From Trichoplax adhaerens (Eukaryota > Placozoa > Uniplacotomia > Trichoplacea > Trichoplacidae), in the NCBI RefSeq assembly GCF_000150275.1, contig NW_002060957.1, forward strand, positions 1,507,512-1,571,511: DNA of 64,000 bases, in the 5' to 3' direction. The notes beneath the pieces are model-generated. The model saw only the letters and a program-made list of their open reading frames with translations, was not told where the DNA came from and ran no database searches. Within the stretch, counting starts at the first letter, position 1. Each line of letters starts with the position of its first letter. The position numbers and the translations under genes are program-made. Positions 1 through 13,588 of the stretch are shown piece after piece.

Positions 1-540
1 ATTGCCAGCTCTGAACGAGTGTGATCCAACGCAACTCCTTACATCGATTCGATAATTACTAGCAACTCATTATTCACAAGCAGTTTACAATTTTTCAATA
101 TTGTCTACGCTGTTGTAAGACTATCATGCTATCAGTCAGACACTAAACGCAAAACAAATACTATATCAATGTCTATTCCGGGTAATTTTCTTCATCAATA
201 GGGAATCATGATCCTTTGTGGTCTCAGTACGTGCAGCACTCACTATAAAGCATCAACATCCATAGGCCATATTAAGCTTACTGGGCGAGTATTCTATTTT
301 AAATAGTTCCATCAACTCATTTACTTTATCTAAAGTTTGAAAAAGTTGAAAAGTCAATTAGAATAATGTCACAGCATGCATCCTATTCTATGTTCGGCCT
401 GAAAGCACAGCTAGGCGACTTAAAGCCACAGGACACTCTTTCCGCTTTTATTACCTTCATCGTTGAAAGCAATTTCAGTTAGAGTACCCGCCGAGCCCAT
501 TGAGCCTTGTAAAACTGTAGTTATGAGCACAAGGCTTCTC
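1..540. other. Intergenic, no feature recognised
   Basis: AT-rich sequence without a convincing exon on either strand. It leads into the tandem repeat that follows. Confidence 0.5.
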
Positions 541-1780
541 TTTGATACTCGATGTGGATTCATATGTTCAAGTTGCTAGCTTAAATTGAATAATGGATTG
601 AGTAAATATCCGATAGAATGGCGTTAATAGTATAGGTGTAAGTGTCGCCGTGACAGTCGACGAAATAAAGATAGGGCTTCTCTACAGCTTACCTCAATAT
701 TCAGCGTCGATGCATACTTTCAAGCTATTAGCCTAAATCGATTAACGGATTGAGTAAGCGTCCGATACAATTAAGTATAATAGCATAGGCGTTCGTGTCG
801 GCCATGGCAATAGACGAAATAGCGATAGGGCTAATCGACAGCTTGCCTCGATATTCAGTAAAGACGCAAACTTTCAAGTTATAAGCCAAAATCAGTTAAC
901 GGATTGAGTAAGCGTCCAACACAATTAAGTGTAATAGTATAAGTGTTACTGTCGGCCATGACTATAAACGAAATAAAGATAGGGCTTATCTAGTTTTGCC
1001 AGGAACTTATCTCGATATTTGGTATAGATGCATAGTTTCAAGTTTTAAGCTAAAATTAATTAACGGATTGAGAAAGCATCCAGTAGAATTAAGTGTTATA
1101 GCATAGGTATTGGTGTAGGCCATGACAATAGACGAAATAATGATAGGGCTCATCGGCAGCTTAAGTCGATATTCGGTATAACTGCATATGGTACCAAATT
1201 GAATAATAGATTAAGTAAGCATCCGATAGCATAATGTGTTATAGCATCGATTATATTCTCGCCATGATAATTGTAATGACCGAGTAATAATCTCCTGCTA
1301 CTACTGTTGGTTCGCCTACGTTACTCAAAATTGGAGTTAACAAATATTGAGTAATTCCCTAATGTGGCACACGAAGGTCTTGTACTAGAAACAGTGCAAG
1401 TGCACCGTTTCATCCTATTCGCCAACTACTATACTCCTACAATTAACTGAAATCATTACAACGACGGACGAAATAAGGATAGGGCTTATCGACAGCTTCT
1501 CTCGATATTCGGTATAACTACTTGCTCAATTGAATAATGGGTTGAGGAAGCATCCGATAGAATAATGTGTTGTAGCATAGGTATTAGTCTCGCCATGACA
1601 ATAGATGAAATAGCGATAGGGTCTACTTACAGCTTATTTCGATATTGTTTCTAGATGTATACTAAATGGAATAATGGATTAAGTAAGCATCTGATAAAAC
1701 ATACAGTAAAGTTACAGCATAGGCATTATTTAGTCTTGCCCAAACAATAGACGAAATAGCAATATGGCCTCTTGTCATCA
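541..1780. repeat. Degenerate tandem repeat, units about 150-160 bp
   Basis: Recurring landmarks are seen in fixed order: a TTCAAG motif (567, 719, 873, 1037), then GGATTGAGTAAG-like, then GCATAGGTGT-like, then GACGAAATA-A-GATAGGGCT, then CTCGATATTC. Spacing between the TTCAAG anchors is 152, 154 and 164 bp. Later units (about 1190-1770) are shorter and more diverged, and about 1260-1460 is interrupted by unrelated sequence. No unit keeps an open frame, so this looks like a non-coding minisatellite or a decayed satellite array. Confidence 0.85.
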
Positions 1781-4280
1781 CATTAGTCATCCTATAGAAT
1801 CCTATATTAGAATACTAAGTAGAGTTCTGTCAAGTGCATCATGTCACCCAACGTTAATCCTATCTCAACAATTATCATCAGTAAATCCGATTCGATAGCA
1901 TGAAATAGGATTGATCAACGTCATCAATCAATCCGATTTAGTATGCTGTCATAGCTAGTTAAAATGTTGCGTATACTGATATAATCCAATTGTAAATAAT
2001 AATGCTGTAGCAAAGAAGGCAAGGTAACGGATAGGCAAAGATCATGCTTTGCTCCATTGATTTCGATATCCGACCGGCGTTTTCATACATTACTCCTTCT
2101 ACTTGGTCTGCTTCATCGTTGCTTATACGCTTACTGTTCATGAATGATTAATTCTATCCTTCAACGGTTATGAGTAATATTTCTAGGTCAATGTTGTTGT
2201 CTAGAAGAAACAATAATGCGCAGATTTGATTTATATTATATTCAGATAGATTTAGAAAGGATTATTTCATCAATAGAAAAGTAACTGAGTGATCCACTAG
2301 ACGAGAGATAATAAATTGAGCTAAATAGCTAATAGAATAGTAAGCTATACGTGTTGATCAAAAAGTCATCTGTAGGATAAAGGTGGACAAGTACTCATTA
2401 TATCAATACAGCAACAATTATTAAAAGAATAGTTCTACTTACTATCAAGTTGCGAGCTAGCATTGCTGAATCAGTGACACTAATTAATAATTAATCACTT
2501 GTTTTATATTATCTTCTTGTGCCACAACAACCTTTGGCTGTGATAGTCATATACGTCAATTTTATTGCGGAGTAGATCAGTATCCATGCTCATTTCATCT
2601 GTGTAAATTGCTGAATCCATTGTAGGAAGATGAAATTTAAATTTCATATTAAATAGATGAACTTATTTGTTTTTAAACTCGAAACAAAATTTTAAAGTCT
2701 CATCCAATTATGTAGCTTAAAATATCAATCATCAATTAATCATTAAATTACATTAATGCGATTGTACGTGTGTCACTCTGTTGGTACATAACTATCGTAA
2801 TTAGCTAAAACCATTGCAATGCGCGACTACTATCTAATTCAAATATTGTGAACTAGAATTTAAATTGCCCTTGCTGTTAGTTTCCTACAATAGCAATTTA
2901 TACCAAATATGCTCCAGTCTACTACAATAATACTCGTGTTTCGTATTACTTGTCTTGTCTAGCATTTAAATTATGGATTTGTATCATATTAGCTGCTATT
3001 ATTTTATACACCTTAGCTATTCTACGGCAAGGTAACATTATAACAGTATCTGACTTCTTTAATAGCTTTCGATAATATAATATTTGTAATTACTATTGCT
3101 ATTATATTAATAAGTAAGTAATATATGTCAATGTCGTATCTATGCAGATATTGCCTTGGATGCATCACTTGATTGATTGAATTAATTTCTTCTTTTCCGC
3201 TTGACTAATTATATCTAATACCAGTATCAAATGATTGAACAGCAAAAGGATTTGTTTATAAATATAGTTACAGACATATTATACCCATACCTTACAAGCT
3301 AATGTAGACACTTGCACTTTCATCCATTAATTAGAATATTTTAACTGAATAAAAAAGAAAACATAAGATTCCAGAAGAATTAAGTTCCAATAATAATTAA
3401 TTTTTTTTATTATTTAATCATCGTCGCGAATTTTATTCTAATCGTAATCCATACATCCAATACTTTCTGTTTAGTAAATAAACTCTGCAATATTAAAGAA
3501 CCCGTTAATATACACTAGATAACAAGCTCGTCAAAAGGCCTCAGTAGATGATATGTGTGTCATCTCAAGCGAATAATTCATTCATTTACAGTCAATTATC
3601 TCTCAGTTAGTAATTACATTCCTTCTATAAATAAACATATTTCATAATCATAACAATATTTATTCTTATGGTCTCTTAAATAATTCACTAATGTACTGTA
3701 TCTGACGCACTGAATTTTTTATCGAGTAAACCCATATTTGTTACATCTGCTATTCGTCCTGGACATCGCATGCTTGGTAACTATGACAATAGTAACTATT
3801 AGTAGGTCGATACTATTTAAATGTGGAGCATTTATAAATTTTTACGGATATTAAGATATGATTATAAATGAAATTGTAGCTCTAATATATAAATAGCACT
3901 TATAACAATACGGTAAAAAATTGTAAACCTGCATGTAAAGGTTCTTGACAAAAGCTATTCACATAGATTCACATCCAAGCAGAGTTTATGAAGGGATTTC
4001 GTTAACATATATTCTACGACTGAAGATTGTAATTTCGAGAATGAGAATAATTATTATAATTATTGATTAATGCAGCTTCTAAGAAACTAAAATTGGTGTT
4101 TTCTTATCTGCCACTATAGTATGATTATCCTTGTTTTAGCAGACTACTTTTAAAGTAGGAGAAAGTAGCGAGTAGTTCCAGGTCATAGCTACGTTAAATA
4201 ATTCGATACTTATACTATTATTAACAGTCTGTGCAATTACGCCGACAAAAGATTGCCAGTCTGTAAACGTATATAAATGT
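1781..4280. other. Intergenic, no gene recognised
   Basis: No exon with matching splice signals and a recognisable protein was found. A small inverted repeat lies at 1908-1934 (GGATTGAT, 7-nt loop, ATCAATC with one extra base). The rest is AT-rich unique-looking sequence. Confidence 0.4.
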
Positions 4281-4710
4281 CACAATCCAGCTTCGTGACA
4301 AGGATAACGTAAAACAAATCTCTAAATTACTATAGTCTTCCGGAATTCAGTATCCCTTAACTACCTCACAAGAATTTAGACGCCTTTGATTCTACGTTAA
4401 AACAACTATACAATTGAGAACTACTTTATTCAACTATCTGACGGGCTTATATACCCTTCTACAGTAGCTAACATTCACAATTCATCTTATAAAAATACTT
4501 AGGTGAGATAACTAGTTTTTCACAGTCGGACTACAATATGTCCATTCACAGAATCATTTCAGTGCACATTACAGTACAGCATTAAATTTACTATAACACA
4601 TTTATAATTAGAGTAATTCCTATAGTAAGTAACTAGTTGTAATATAATATCACTATATTATATTAACCAAATTTAGATAGATATTTCTTCACGGTAGTTC
4701 GTACCGTGAC
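4281..4710. repeat. Dispersed repeat, copy 1 (partner at 14896-15427)
   Basis: This stretch aligns by eye with 14896-15427. Shared blocks in the same order are CCAGCTTCGTGACAAGGAT versus CCAGCTTTGTGACAAGATT, CAGTAGCTAA, CACAGTCGGA-TACA, TCCATTCA, TCATTTCAG and GTAACTA-TTGTAAT. This copy lacks roughly 100 bp that the partner has in its second half. Its end contains a perfect 7-bp hairpin, CACGGTA-gttcg-TACCGTG. It is probably a non-autonomous transposon family; no coding remains were seen. Confidence 0.65.
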
Positions 4711-5786
4711 AATAAAACATAGTTGGTTTATAAAATTCACTCATCAAATTATAAACTCCCTAACTTTTGCAAAATTACTAGTCCGCTAATAAAGTATCTA
4801 GATAGTTTAACACATAAGGAGTCTAATGATTACACATACCGGTATTTTGCTATAGCCTAGATAATTAGAAATTACGCTAAAATATCAGATATATTTATAA
4901 CTTAGAGGAAGGAATTTAATGGTTAAACTATTTTTGATTTTAAATGATATCCAAAAATTAACAATTTATTTCAATCTTCAAAATATTATTATTACCAACG
5001 CCGGTTTAAAATCTTATTGAAATGCAACAATTGAAAGCTACTCAAAATAATTGACATATTTACATCTCTAATAATATTCATTGCCTAAATTATAAGAGAA
5101 AGAAATGATTTGAATCTGTCATTATGGAATATTCTACTTTAAACTCATTGTTCGATAATTTTTACCAGCATTCAAAATTCTAAAACATCACGCAAGAATA
5201 GCATTGTCAATAATTTAAATTTTATAAAATAAAATTAATAAATTACGTAACTGATTAAAAAGCTATTGTAATCTAAAAGTGGTAATCTAATTATTTCGCT
5301 TTAAGTACATATATATAAACTATTGCAGAACGATAATTATACTCATAAACGGCCTATTCTTCATCCTGGTTATATCTAAAAGAATCAATCCTAGAACATA
5401 AATCTTTCTTAAAGACGCAATACGTGTAGGACGCTCCCTGTATCAATAAATTTGAAGCAATTGGAAAAATAAACCCTTAATAAAGTCTTCCTAATCTAAA
5501 CCAAAATACCATTATCACAAGAATGGGAGAGCAAAATTTGAAAGAAGTTTCATTTTTTATCAGGATTGGATTACTTACTTATGCTATAGGTCAGGTTTAA
5601 ATATAAAATATTTTAATATATTACGAATGAATTAAGCGATTTATTATTGAACCTATTTCAATATTGGTGTTGATTCAAGAGCTGCGTGTCCTACTATCAG
5701 TAGCACCGACTATCGATAAAATATGGAAGACTAATTCTGAAATGTCGTATATGCCTTGTGTTTCTATTCAGAACTGATTTTTCTAG
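4711..5786. other. Intergenic, no gene recognised
   Basis: AT-rich. No exon could be supported. It could contain the untranslated leader or signal-peptide exon of the large receptor gene, but no specific candidate stood out. Confidence 0.35.
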
Positions 5787-5879
5787 CCATGGTATGTCAT
5801 TCATGGCAGCTTAAAACAATTCACGAAATTTGTGATTGCAAATTAGATTCTATGAACATTGACGACGAATTAGGTTGTG
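5787..5879 (+). CDS. Possible LDL-receptor class A-like exon at the 5' end of the receptor gene
   Basis: The exon is bounded by a TTTTTCTAG acceptor and a GGTAAGT donor, 93 nt, phase 1 at both ends. It encodes about 30 residues with four cysteines and the tail ICDCKLDSMNIDDELGC. This resembles the second half of an LDLa module (CDG-DC-DGSDE-C), with DDE at the calcium-binding position. LDLa modules occur at the N-terminus of relaxin-type LGRs and are typically phase-1 exons. Only four of the usual six cysteines are present, and the next supported exon is 2.7 kb downstream, so assignment to the receptor gene is tentative. A second small phase 1-1 candidate exon with a C-P-x-C motif lies at 8077-8103. 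Confidence 0.3.
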
Positions 5880-8576
5880 GTAAGTAGAAGATGAATACTT
5901 ACGTTTTATGCAAGTACATAGTGATTGGTAACAATTAATTATTCGATGCCGCTACTATTTATCTAAGTAAATGTGAAATATTTAGAAGTGAAGCATAGGA
6001 ATTCTAATGATTAGACCTTTTTACTTTCATCGCAACTAGTCGAAAATATTATGCGTAAAAATTTGGCGGATAAATTAAAGTATGCTGGATAACTATATAC
6101 AAGTATAAAGTTAATGTATAATCCAGAATTAGTTTATTTTAAGCGGTACGATATTTCAATTACTAACAGTTAAGCTGACTAGAGCAGTTTCTAACCTCTT
6201 TGACACAGCTTTGGGGTGTATGATAATCACTAATGAGTGCGACAGCGTCTATGTTTTGAGTGAGCTTCAATCATATCACAATCTCACTATCACATATTTG
6301 TCAATCTAAACTTATTTACGACCACAACACAACTACGCTTACTCTCAATTTCTAGATAAGTAATTATCAGAAGCTGACAGCATTTATTCTTAAAAAGTAG
6401 TAACAAATTTAAGTAGCTTTTAGCACAAAGCAGTGTATAGCATAAATTTTTCATCTATATATACTATTTCCATGTATATAAGCTATAAAATAAGAAAGGC
6501 TAAATGCTGTAGCATACATGTATGATTAGGCAATGTTTCGATTCAGTACAGTCCAGCTCAAAATTAAGGCTATATGATTGTATGAGAATGGTTTAATTGC
6601 AAAATTGAGCAACTATATGTTTTAGGGTACCATTCACAGCAAATATTTTGGCCAAATACAGATTTAGCAAGTCAGATCGAATTAGACCGAAAGTAAATGG
6701 CCCTTTTAGGATACGAAAGATATACCAATCTATCTGCTTAAATACAGTTTTATAAAACAATCGTTACTGTAAATTTTAGACACTTTATCATACCTGTAAG
6801 AAATAGCTTAAATCATCTCAAAATGCCCATGATAGCTTCACTCTACATTCTAAACAAAAAATTCTATTTTTTATTAAAGTGTTAGATATTCAAATTGTTG
6901 TTAGATTGAATGATTGCCATAGTATCCTTAGATGTAGAAGCTAAACAAAGAATATTTTCTGAAATTATCCGTGCTTTCCGCTAAAGATTAGCAATATCTT
7001 GATTATATAATATAATTATTAATTAAAGAAGAAAAATTAAATTGGAGAATAATTTCTTCACATTGTATAGTTGAAGATTCCTCATTATAACAGGCAATCG
7101 TTTATGATTAAGTTAAGCGTAGCAGCCGTAACATAGTCTTCATAAGATTACTTATCTAGGGACGTGCTGATAATAATTTATCAATGATACCTTACGCATA
7201 CATGTTTTGAATAGATAGGTGCATAGTTTTATAATATCATATTAATACTGTAGCGATAACTGATATTATTGCTATTGTACTATCAAATGGTGGACTTTTT
7301 AATAATATTTGGGTTCATTGTTAGCTAAGAGAGATATGTCTTATTAATGTTCCTCCAGACAAAATATAATCGTTAGTATTTAAAACCGTACCATAGGTAG
7401 ATGTTGGGAGAACAAGCCTGACAGTACACTCGTAGGGTTTAATCTTTCTGATTTAGCTTACATCTCTTGCATAACAAATTTGGATTTGTAACTGCAATCT
7501 TAATATTCTATTTTAGTGTCTTTCAAGTTATCCAATTTAACACGGTACAAAAACGTTCATCTTTGCCATGATTATGAAACTTGTCTTTCTTGGGCAGAAA
7601 AACCTGTGACATGTACGTACTCTAGGATTTAAAATTTTATTTACTAATAATAAAGCGCTTTTTCATTTCTATAATGTGTAATAACTTACGGTATTAAAGA
7701 TATATTAAGTTTATATTTATCAAATTTAGTATGCAAATTCCAGTCTTGTCATTTATGGAAAGATCAAGGCTTTGCTGAACTGGTTAATGGAAGCAAATTA
7801 ATTTGCTGTGAGTTCTAATCCATTTTATCGCCATAATTTTGTTTAATTTTTATGGTTTACACTACGCTTACATACATGCCTTTTCTTTCAATAAATTAAA
7901 TATAATATAAAAATTGAATTAGCTGCAATGAAACTTATTGCGATAAAGGGATGATGATAAATGATACCCTGTAACAGATACCAGACTATATTCATATATT
8001 GATTGAAATTGTATTGAATTTCCATAGTGTCAGTATTAAAATTTACATTTATAATCTTTAGAATTTATTTACTTAGCCAACTGCCCTAAATGCCCTGGCA
8101 GTGGTAAATGATTTATTATATCATAGTAAATTAATCCATTAATGAGATACAATATTAAAGCGGTACCTACGATCATAACTAATAATTCAATACTATCTTT
8201 CGTAGTAAACCAACTATCGTATCAGTATACCCTATCTTTATTACTACAATGAGTTATTTCCTTATATTCGCATCTAAATGTTCATGAGACTGATAAAGTT
8301 GTAGCATTCATGGCTTTATCAAGTAAAAATAAGATAGAATAAATAATAAGACGGGAGGATGATTTGCATTAGCAATAGGTAAATTGTTATATATTGATGT
8401 ACCAGATTATGACTACTGTAACTTATCAAAATTAAGTTAATAAACAAGTTTAATATTAGATAGCTTACTTTATTGTCTAGATTCAATTCTGACTTTAAAT
8501 ATGTTTTTGGGCAATATATTTGTACTAAATCAGTTAACGTTGAGCCCTTAACTGGATGTAAATATTCCAATACAAG
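5880..8576. other. Putative long 5' intron, little recognised
   Basis: Apart from the dispersed repeat at 7325-7510 and a 27-nt exon candidate at 8077-8103 (two cysteines, phase 1-1), nothing coding was supported. The open frames on the minus strand here have no splice context or recognisable content. Confidence 0.35.
7325..7510. repeat. Dispersed repeat, copy 1 (partner at 61173-61345)
   Basis: This matches 61173-61345 in the same orientation: CTAAGAGAGA at the start, then ATCGT-AGTATTTA, GGGAG-ACAA-CCTGACAGTA, ACTCGTAG, TAGCTTA and ACAAATTT. The copies are clearly diverged and contain small indels. Family unknown; likely a short non-autonomous element. Confidence 0.65.
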
Positions 8577-11500
8577 CATGATATGCACGAATAACCGGAT
8601 GAATCAGTTACTAAGAAGATTACTATTGCCATTCTCAATCATGTGAGTAAAAAAGAATTGAATATGCGATTAACTTGGATATAATATGCTGCGTTTTTTA
8701 TGTTTTATTATTTTAATAGTAAACTGCAAATACTCGTATGCTCTAACTGGTTTATATTCTACCAATATGTTTGCCAAAAAATTAGAATAAATAGCATATC
8801 AATCTTTCCATATGTTTGATTTAACGGTTACAATTATTGCCTTCTTGTAATAGATTTCATAGATATCGTAATGATGATGAATACAGTTATTTCTAAGAAT
8901 GCTATCAGCTGACTTTAGAACTAGTAACAGCTATCAGATTATTTTAGAGTCTGTAGTAGTGCATTTTTGCTGCCTTTTTAAAAACAAAGTAATTATTTAG
9001 GACTTTGCAATACTGTAGTACCCAAATTTTGAAATCTCTATATTTTATGTCCTTAGCAACTTGGAAGGGAACGATTTTACAGATTTCCCAATTGACCCCA
9101 CTACCTTTCAGCCATGGATTTATAATCTGTAAGTTAAAGTGAAATATTTCTCAAAGTTGAAAGTTTTCGTATGTTGAAATAAATTGAAACTTTTAAATTT
9201 ACTCATTTATTCAAATCTATCTTTACTTTCTAAGTAATCTTGCAAGAAACAAAATGAGAATAATTTCTGCAGCTGATCTCCAAAATTTGCCTAATTTACG
9301 TTCTTTGTAAGTAATTGAATAGTGTAATAGAGCGAAAGATTATTTTGATCTATAAATATACTATTTCTAGTACTCTAATCATTAAAATTATTGTTTTCTT
9401 TCTAGAAATCTAAACGATAATTATATAATGCAGCTTAAGTCTGAAACGTTCCAATACAATGAACTCTTGCAAGCCTTGTAAGTATGCTTCTATAAATTAG
9501 CTTTAAAATAATGCAGCGAATACTTAATAGTGCAATTCATAACTAGCTACAATTAACGTGAGAGTAGTTTGAAAAATAACTAAATGTATGTATGAAAGAT
9601 GCTTGCGCGAATAAATTCTTTCTTTTCATACACAAACAGAATGGTATAGTTTATTATCCAATTTATTAAGAGATATGTAAATTTAACTGTAATATAATAA
9701 ATTAGAGAAAATTTATTTACTTGTTCAATGGTGCCACGTTGATAAAGGTTTATGTCGAGAAACAAATTATTGGGCGTGGAAAAAGATGGTTTTAAAGGAC
9801 TTTCTCGCTTAAAAACTCTGTTTGTAAAAGAAGTGTATTTATTAGATTATATAAGTGTCATCATTTGTTATTATTTGTAAAGAATATGAAAGTAAATATC
9901 ATGTTTTTATATAGGCATCTAAATGGCAACCCAATGTATGAAATCCAGAATGGAACATTCACCTCATTGCAGAATTTACGTGTTTTGTTAGTTTCATTAC
10001 CAATAGTACAGTTTTTATTTACGATGTTCATGAGTTTCTGAAGTTTAAGTAAAGTATGGTAAAATATTTATCAGAATCCATCTTCCTTATTAGACTTTTG
10101 TTTTTAAGACAAAAATGTGATAAATTAATTTACCATTTGCGGTATTTACTTAATGCAGTCAACCTTAAATATCCTTGAGTTGAAAACCGAGCCTTCATTA
10201 AGTAGCAAATGCAAATGACGTATGAATAAGTAAACTTATGATTATACAGCATATTAGTTTATTTAAATTGTTGACTTGTTTATTAGAAATGAAAATAATT
10301 GCAATATATAAAGTAGTATCATCAAATTTTAGGAAGATTTAACAAACTAAAATAGGAACATAATTTGCTCTATGGTCTATGATACAAGAAACAGTCTTGC
10401 AATAAAATTATCCATCTGAATCCTATTTCTCTTTAATATTACGGTTATGTTATGTATGCTAATTTCACTCTTAGAGCTTTATATGCAATTTTAATAGGTT
10501 ATTACAGAAATCGTTGATTCGAGCTATTACTAAGGAGCACTTTCATCAGTTGATCAACTTGAGGACTCTGTATGTATCTAAATATAAATCCACTTTTTTT
10601 GTAATCTTAGTAAATCAGGCTTTATTTAGGATTATGCTAATATAAGTAGTGAGCAATAAATTAATGCTATTTTGACTTCCCTACATTTAATCAAAGTTGT
10701 GTAAGCATTATCGATGCTTATAAACATTATTAAAAACTTTTGTAACATATGAGTACTATTTATACTGGAAAATTGGACAGTTTACTGCAATGTAACTCTA
10801 TTTATTTTTCCTAACTTAAATCTAATAATGCAATTAAATTCTTTATGACCTATTTTTTAACGAGCTAGAGATCTTTCTCTGTCAAACATTATGAGCATTG
10901 AACATGGTTCCTTCCAGTCGCTAAAAAAATTGAATTATTTGTATGTTATTAATATCATAAGATCTCGAAAATTAGTGTGTGAAAGCGTATTATTAATTTA
11001 CAAACAAAGTTTTGACTAAACGAAAAATATTTATTAGCCTGAAGTGTTATTAATTCTTAATTGCAGGTATTTACAAACTAATAACATTCGCCAAATTTCT
11101 AATGGAACATTTAACGGACTAGAGAATCTTTTTTTCCTGTAAGTTAATACACAATAGAATTAATCCTCAGACAGTAAATATGCAAATGTGGCAAGAATAA
11201 GCTCCATCTTAAAGCCGTTTTAATAAGTGGTATCGGATTTAACATAGTCTGCAATTGCTTTAATAAAAAAAATATATGATTCAAATGGGAGGAAAATCTT
11301 CATCATTTCATATCTAAATTTTATCTAGGAGTTCCCACAGTAGCTGTAAGCACGAATTAGATTATCCCTTTTTGTTATAGAACATGAATTTTGTCTAGTT
11401 TATGAAAATATATACCTGTAGCCTAAGTAATAACGGTTGGCCCTTCTAGATTAGTTGATTTTTGAATGCAATTTGGGCTTCATGGATTACCGTACTATAA

Positions 11501-12892
11501 ATGAGACATATAATTACGATAGCCTCATAGCAGTAGGAAATCATGACCGTTCCAGTCTTACTTCAGCTAAATGTTGAGGAAGATGCATCCAGCAGTAGAA
11601 TCATAGTTTTTTTATTTTCGACGTACATATCTAAGCTTTTAATAGCTACATAAGTTGCCTTGATGTAAATTTTATTCATCTTTTTTATTTTCGATTTAGT
11701 GATCTTACAAATAATCCAATTTTTATCTTGCCATCGGGATTGCTTTCATCCAAACCCAAACTTAGCAATGTGTAAGTAGCATATCTTCGTATAGAATAAT
11801 CAATGTTTCTTTATGTGCGCGTGATAAAGTGATCTTCAAATAATAAATCAAGAACCAAAGTTTCTTATAAACTTCACTTTACTACATAAGTTAGGTTCAT
11901 CAACCTTCTACAATATACTGCAGTAATACTAAGTTGAAATTGTAAATTATAATTTTAGCCGGTTTTCTACATTGGGTCATGGAGGAGCTAAAATTGGGGC
12001 TTTCCGAAATTTAACAAGGCTGAAAACAATGTATGATATACGTGCATATATTTTATATGATATATAAAATAATCAAGATTCTTTACTTTAAATATAGTAA
12101 TCAATAACTTCAATTAATGCTATGACAACATAACTACTTCAATACTTCCGCATATTGCAAAGTAAAATATGGGGAAAATGTTTCAGCCACTAAAATCATT
12201 AAGTACGACACATTAATTTTTTACTTAGATTTATCTTTGGTGGCTTCATTAACCGCATCAAATATGGAATCTTTGCTAACTTACCTTCAATCACACATTT
12301 GTAATGACTCCAGCGTTAAATTATTGCTCATACTTGAGTATAATATTTACTAAATCAAAATAACAATAAATATCATCTCTTTAATTCCTAAAGTTTTATG
12401 ATAAACACCTGGACATCGGAAATTGAAGATGGAGCTTTTCGAAATTTGTCAACCCTTTCATATCTGTATGAACTCTAAATCTGGTTTTACTAAACTAGCC
12501 TCTATAATTATGTATACGCTTGTGATTTTTGTATCAGAAGTCGATTTTTAGCCAGCTTTTTATAGCATTGTAACATTAAAAACGTCGTACGCCCATAGTC
12601 CTGTCTTAAATATTAGTGCAAAAGCAATGAACCTACTTATAACTTTAGTTCAAGTTTTGAAATAACTTAAATCTTGATTGTGCATCGAATATGCAATTAT
12701 ACACGTATTGTAACTCAACGGCAGATTTTATGATACAATATGCGGTACACAAATTTTGGATTATATAAAATTAGGTGAAATGCCTTTTCTAATTTAATTA
12801 TTCCGATTGTATACCGCTAGGGATTTATCAGTGAACGAAATCTCCGTCCTAACCAACAAATCCTTTCTCGGTTTACCATCTTTACGATTTTT
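8577..12892 (+). CDS. LRR-GPCR ectodomain, block A: 12 single-LRR exons plus one candidate
   Basis: First block of the leucine-rich-repeat ectodomain. Exons are 9057-9128, 9235-9306, 9406-9477, 9915-9986, 10498-10569, 10869-10940, 11067-11138, 11700-11771, 11959-12030, 12229-12300, 12394-12465 and 12821-12892. Each is exactly 72 nt, starts after AG and ends before GTAAGT, GTATG or GTACG, in phase 2 at both ends, and so encodes one 24-residue LRR. Typical exon proteins begin NLNDNYI, HLNGNPM or DLSVNEI and end in L. 8577-8642 (66 nt, phase 2) is a weaker candidate for a preceding repeat because its acceptor is pyrimidine-poor. Known type-C and type-A/B LGRs use LRRs to bind peptide or protein hormones, and single-LRR 72-nt exons are typical of their genes. 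No LRRNT cysteine cap was found. Confidence 0.85.
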
Positions 12893-13588
12893 GTACGTTG
12901 CTATATCGCTTATTTAATGACGGATTTTAGTAATTTTCGATTTATAACATTTTTTTACGTGTAGCAATATCTTTTTATAGCTAGCTCAGAGACTTTTTCG
13001 ATAATAATTATTATAGAAAATGAAAGTATCCCCAAGCTGGTTCACGGCTAGAAATGATCATCATGATCTTATTTTAATATTCTTTAGTATAATCTAATAA
13101 ATATTATTCAATGAACTATGCTAATGAAAATGAGCATATTTAGCATATAATTTAATGAATTCAGAAATGTAAGAATATGTTCATAATCATGAAGGCGAGT
13201 CCATGCAAAGGAGCAAGCATTGCTCTCTATAGATGCATGAATCTTATAGTTACAGTCCTAGTCCAAATTACTCAAATATCAAGTAGCAACAGATTAAACG
13301 TATTTCAAAAGTATAAAATGATTTAGCTTATAATATTCTGCAGGTTTAATTATAGCCTAATACAAATCAGAAATTGATAAATCATAATTCACTACAAAAG
13401 TAATAATTAGGCCAATGCTGTGCTGTGAGAATGTAACTATAGCATTCTTAATACATGCAAATGCTTATGATTAACTAACATGTTCATACTATGTATAATG
13501 TAGGATTCAGATATTGTGCATCTGGTATATATATATCATGAAATTACCATCGCACGACATCACTGCCATATAATTTTTTATATTTTAG

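Noticed and set aside
541-1780. CRISPR-like repeat array
   Set aside because: Units are about 150-160 bp and degenerate, without short identical repeats and unique spacers, and the DNA is eukaryotic.
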